The notes under the pieces were generated by a model, which ran no database searches, had not been told where the DNA came from, and saw only the letters and a program-made list of their open reading frames with translations. Shown here one piece after another: positions 14,147 through 14,952 of a stretch of 14,952 nt of DNA (positions are counted from its first letter, which is position 1; every line of letters begins with the position of its first letter). A program made the position numbers and the translations under genes. Origin of the DNA: Gammaproteobacteria bacterium (GTDB lineage: Bacteria; Pseudomonadota; Gammaproteobacteria; SZUA-229); NCBI GenBank assembly GCA_013138755.1, contig WTCC01000314.1:1-14952 (forward strand), written 5' to 3'.

Positions 14147-14952
14147 TTATAAGGTCTTTAATACTTTGGCTGCAGCATCGATGGTTTTCTGTAAATCATC
14201 GTCAGTGTGTGCGGCAGAGACAAAACCCGCTTCATAGGCAGACGGTGCCAGGTATACGCCTTCATCTAACATGCCATGGAAAAATGCCTTGAACTGGTCG
14301 ACATTACATTGTGTTGCCTGCTCAAAACTGCTTACCTGTTGATCGCTGAAGAACAGGCCGAACATGCCGCCGACCCTGTTACATGTCATATTAATGCCGG
14401 CCGATTTTGCTGCGTCAAGAATACCGTTTGTGAGGAATTTGACCTTTTCAGCTAATTCGTCATAAAAACCCGGTGCTGAAATCAGCTCCAGTGTTTTCAA
14501 CCCCGCTGTCATCGCTATCGGGTTGCCGGACAAGGTGCCCGCCTGGTAAACCGGCCCTAACGGCGCAATGTGTTGCATAATCTCACGTTTACCACCAAAA
14601 GCGCCAACCGGCATACCACCACCGATGACTTTACCCAGGGTGGTCAGGTCCGGGATAATGCCGTAAAAACCTTGTGCGCCACCCAGGGCGACACGAAAAC
14701 CGGTCATCACTTCATCAAAAATCAGCACGATGCCGTATTTAGTGCATGTCTCACGAACACCCTCAAGGAAACCGGCGAGCGGTGGAATGCAGTTCATATT
14801 GCCGGCAACCGGTTCGATAATCACACAGGCAACCTGGTCTGCTGCTGTTGCTGTAGTGGCTGCAATGGCGGTATTGAAGGCATCAAGATTGTTATAGGGC
14901 AGAGTGACGGTAAGTTCTGCCAGTGCAGCGGGTACGCCGGGTGAACTTGGCT
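14147..14952 (-). CDS. hemL: Glutamate-1-semialdehyde 2,1-aminomutase, C-terminal 267 residues (5' end outside window)
   Basis: The minus-strand frame is open to the window edge. It shows the family sequence SPGVPAAL...[26 protein letters not shown], the PLP-contacting Asp in [19 protein letters not shown], and [17 protein letters not shown] with the PLP Schiff-base Lys (codon 14632-14630). [17 protein letters not shown] and a typical end [17 protein letters not shown] follow. The enzyme converts glutamate-1-semialdehyde to 5-aminolevulinate, the C5-pathway step to heme and related tetrapyrroles, in the cytoplasm. All active-site elements expected in this portion are present, and it looks intact. 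The apparent start at 14824 is an internal GTG codon and not the true start. Confidence 0.95.
   Translation of the reverse strand, partial: PSSPGVPAALAELTVTLPYNNLDAFNTAIAATTATAADQVACVIIEPVAGNMNCIPPLAGFLEGVRETCTKYGIVLIFDEVMTGFRVALGGAQGFYGIIPDLTTLGKVIGGGMPVGAFGGKREIMQHIAPLGPVYQAGTLSGNPIAMTAGLKTLELISAPGFYDELAEKVKFLTNGILDAAKSAGINMTCNRVGGMFGLFFSDQQVSSFEQATQCNVDQFKAFFHGMLDEGVYLAPSAYEAGFVSAAHTDDDLQKTIDAAAKVLKTL

Noticed and set aside
14570..14944. 124-codon plus-strand ORF opposite hemL
   Set aside because: It is antisense to highly conserved HemL active-site sequence; a shadow frame.

Overview
The window looks like chromosomal DNA of a gammaproteobacterium. The right end carries hemL and ycgL on the minus strand, and a broken ycgN lies nearby. 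ycgL and ycgN are families typical of Gammaproteobacteria and are often neighbours. yegS and a DUF3302-HlyD pair (the YibI-YibH / YiaW-YiaV arrangement) point the same way. Codon use and moderate GC look even over most genes. The AT-rich stretches near 12.1-12.3 kb and around the repeats are the exception.

Left part (1-7.3 kb): the tail of an unrecognised gene is followed by an outer-membrane beta-barrel protein, a decayed beta-barrel or lipoprotein remnant, and a translationally coupled DUF3302 + HlyD membrane-fusion pair. Then come a secreted type I sulfatase whose frame is cut by one in-frame amber codon, and two tandem paralogous MBL-fold hydrolases, one exported and one membrane-anchored, closed by a strong rho-independent terminator. 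Everything is on the plus strand and most products are exported or envelope-located. This suggests a periplasmic module for processing an external, possibly sulfated, substrate, with an outer-membrane protein and an efflux-type adaptor. That joint function is inference.

Middle (7.3-11.7 kb): a rearrangement scar contains a truncated signal-peptide ORF, the second copy of a ~200-bp block with a 58-nt hairpin (the first copy lies between the sulfatase and the first MBL gene), and the first 55 codons of a multiheme cytochrome c (CAGCH motif). The cytochrome fragment ends 4 nt before the start of a YegS-like lipid kinase. Next come a 561-aa exported protein of unknown function and a HupE/UreJ-type membrane protein, joined by a TAATG stop/start overlap.

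Right part (11.7-15 kb): a small XRE regulator has two operator-like palindromes just upstream. It is followed by a 5'-degraded ycgN, a small basic conserved-looking protein and a MITE-like imperfect inverted repeat. On the minus strand are hemL (5' end off the window), ycgL and a two-TM membrane protein with a C-terminal cold-shock domain, which has its own terminator.

The main theme is an accessory region showing decay: four or five broken genes, duplicated hairpin blocks and a MITE, between more conserved genes. I do not see an intact, clearly new multi-gene defence or mobile system. The best candidates for unexplored biology are the amber-interrupted sulfatase, the repeated hairpin block, the 561-aa/HupE pair and the membrane-tethered cold-shock protein.
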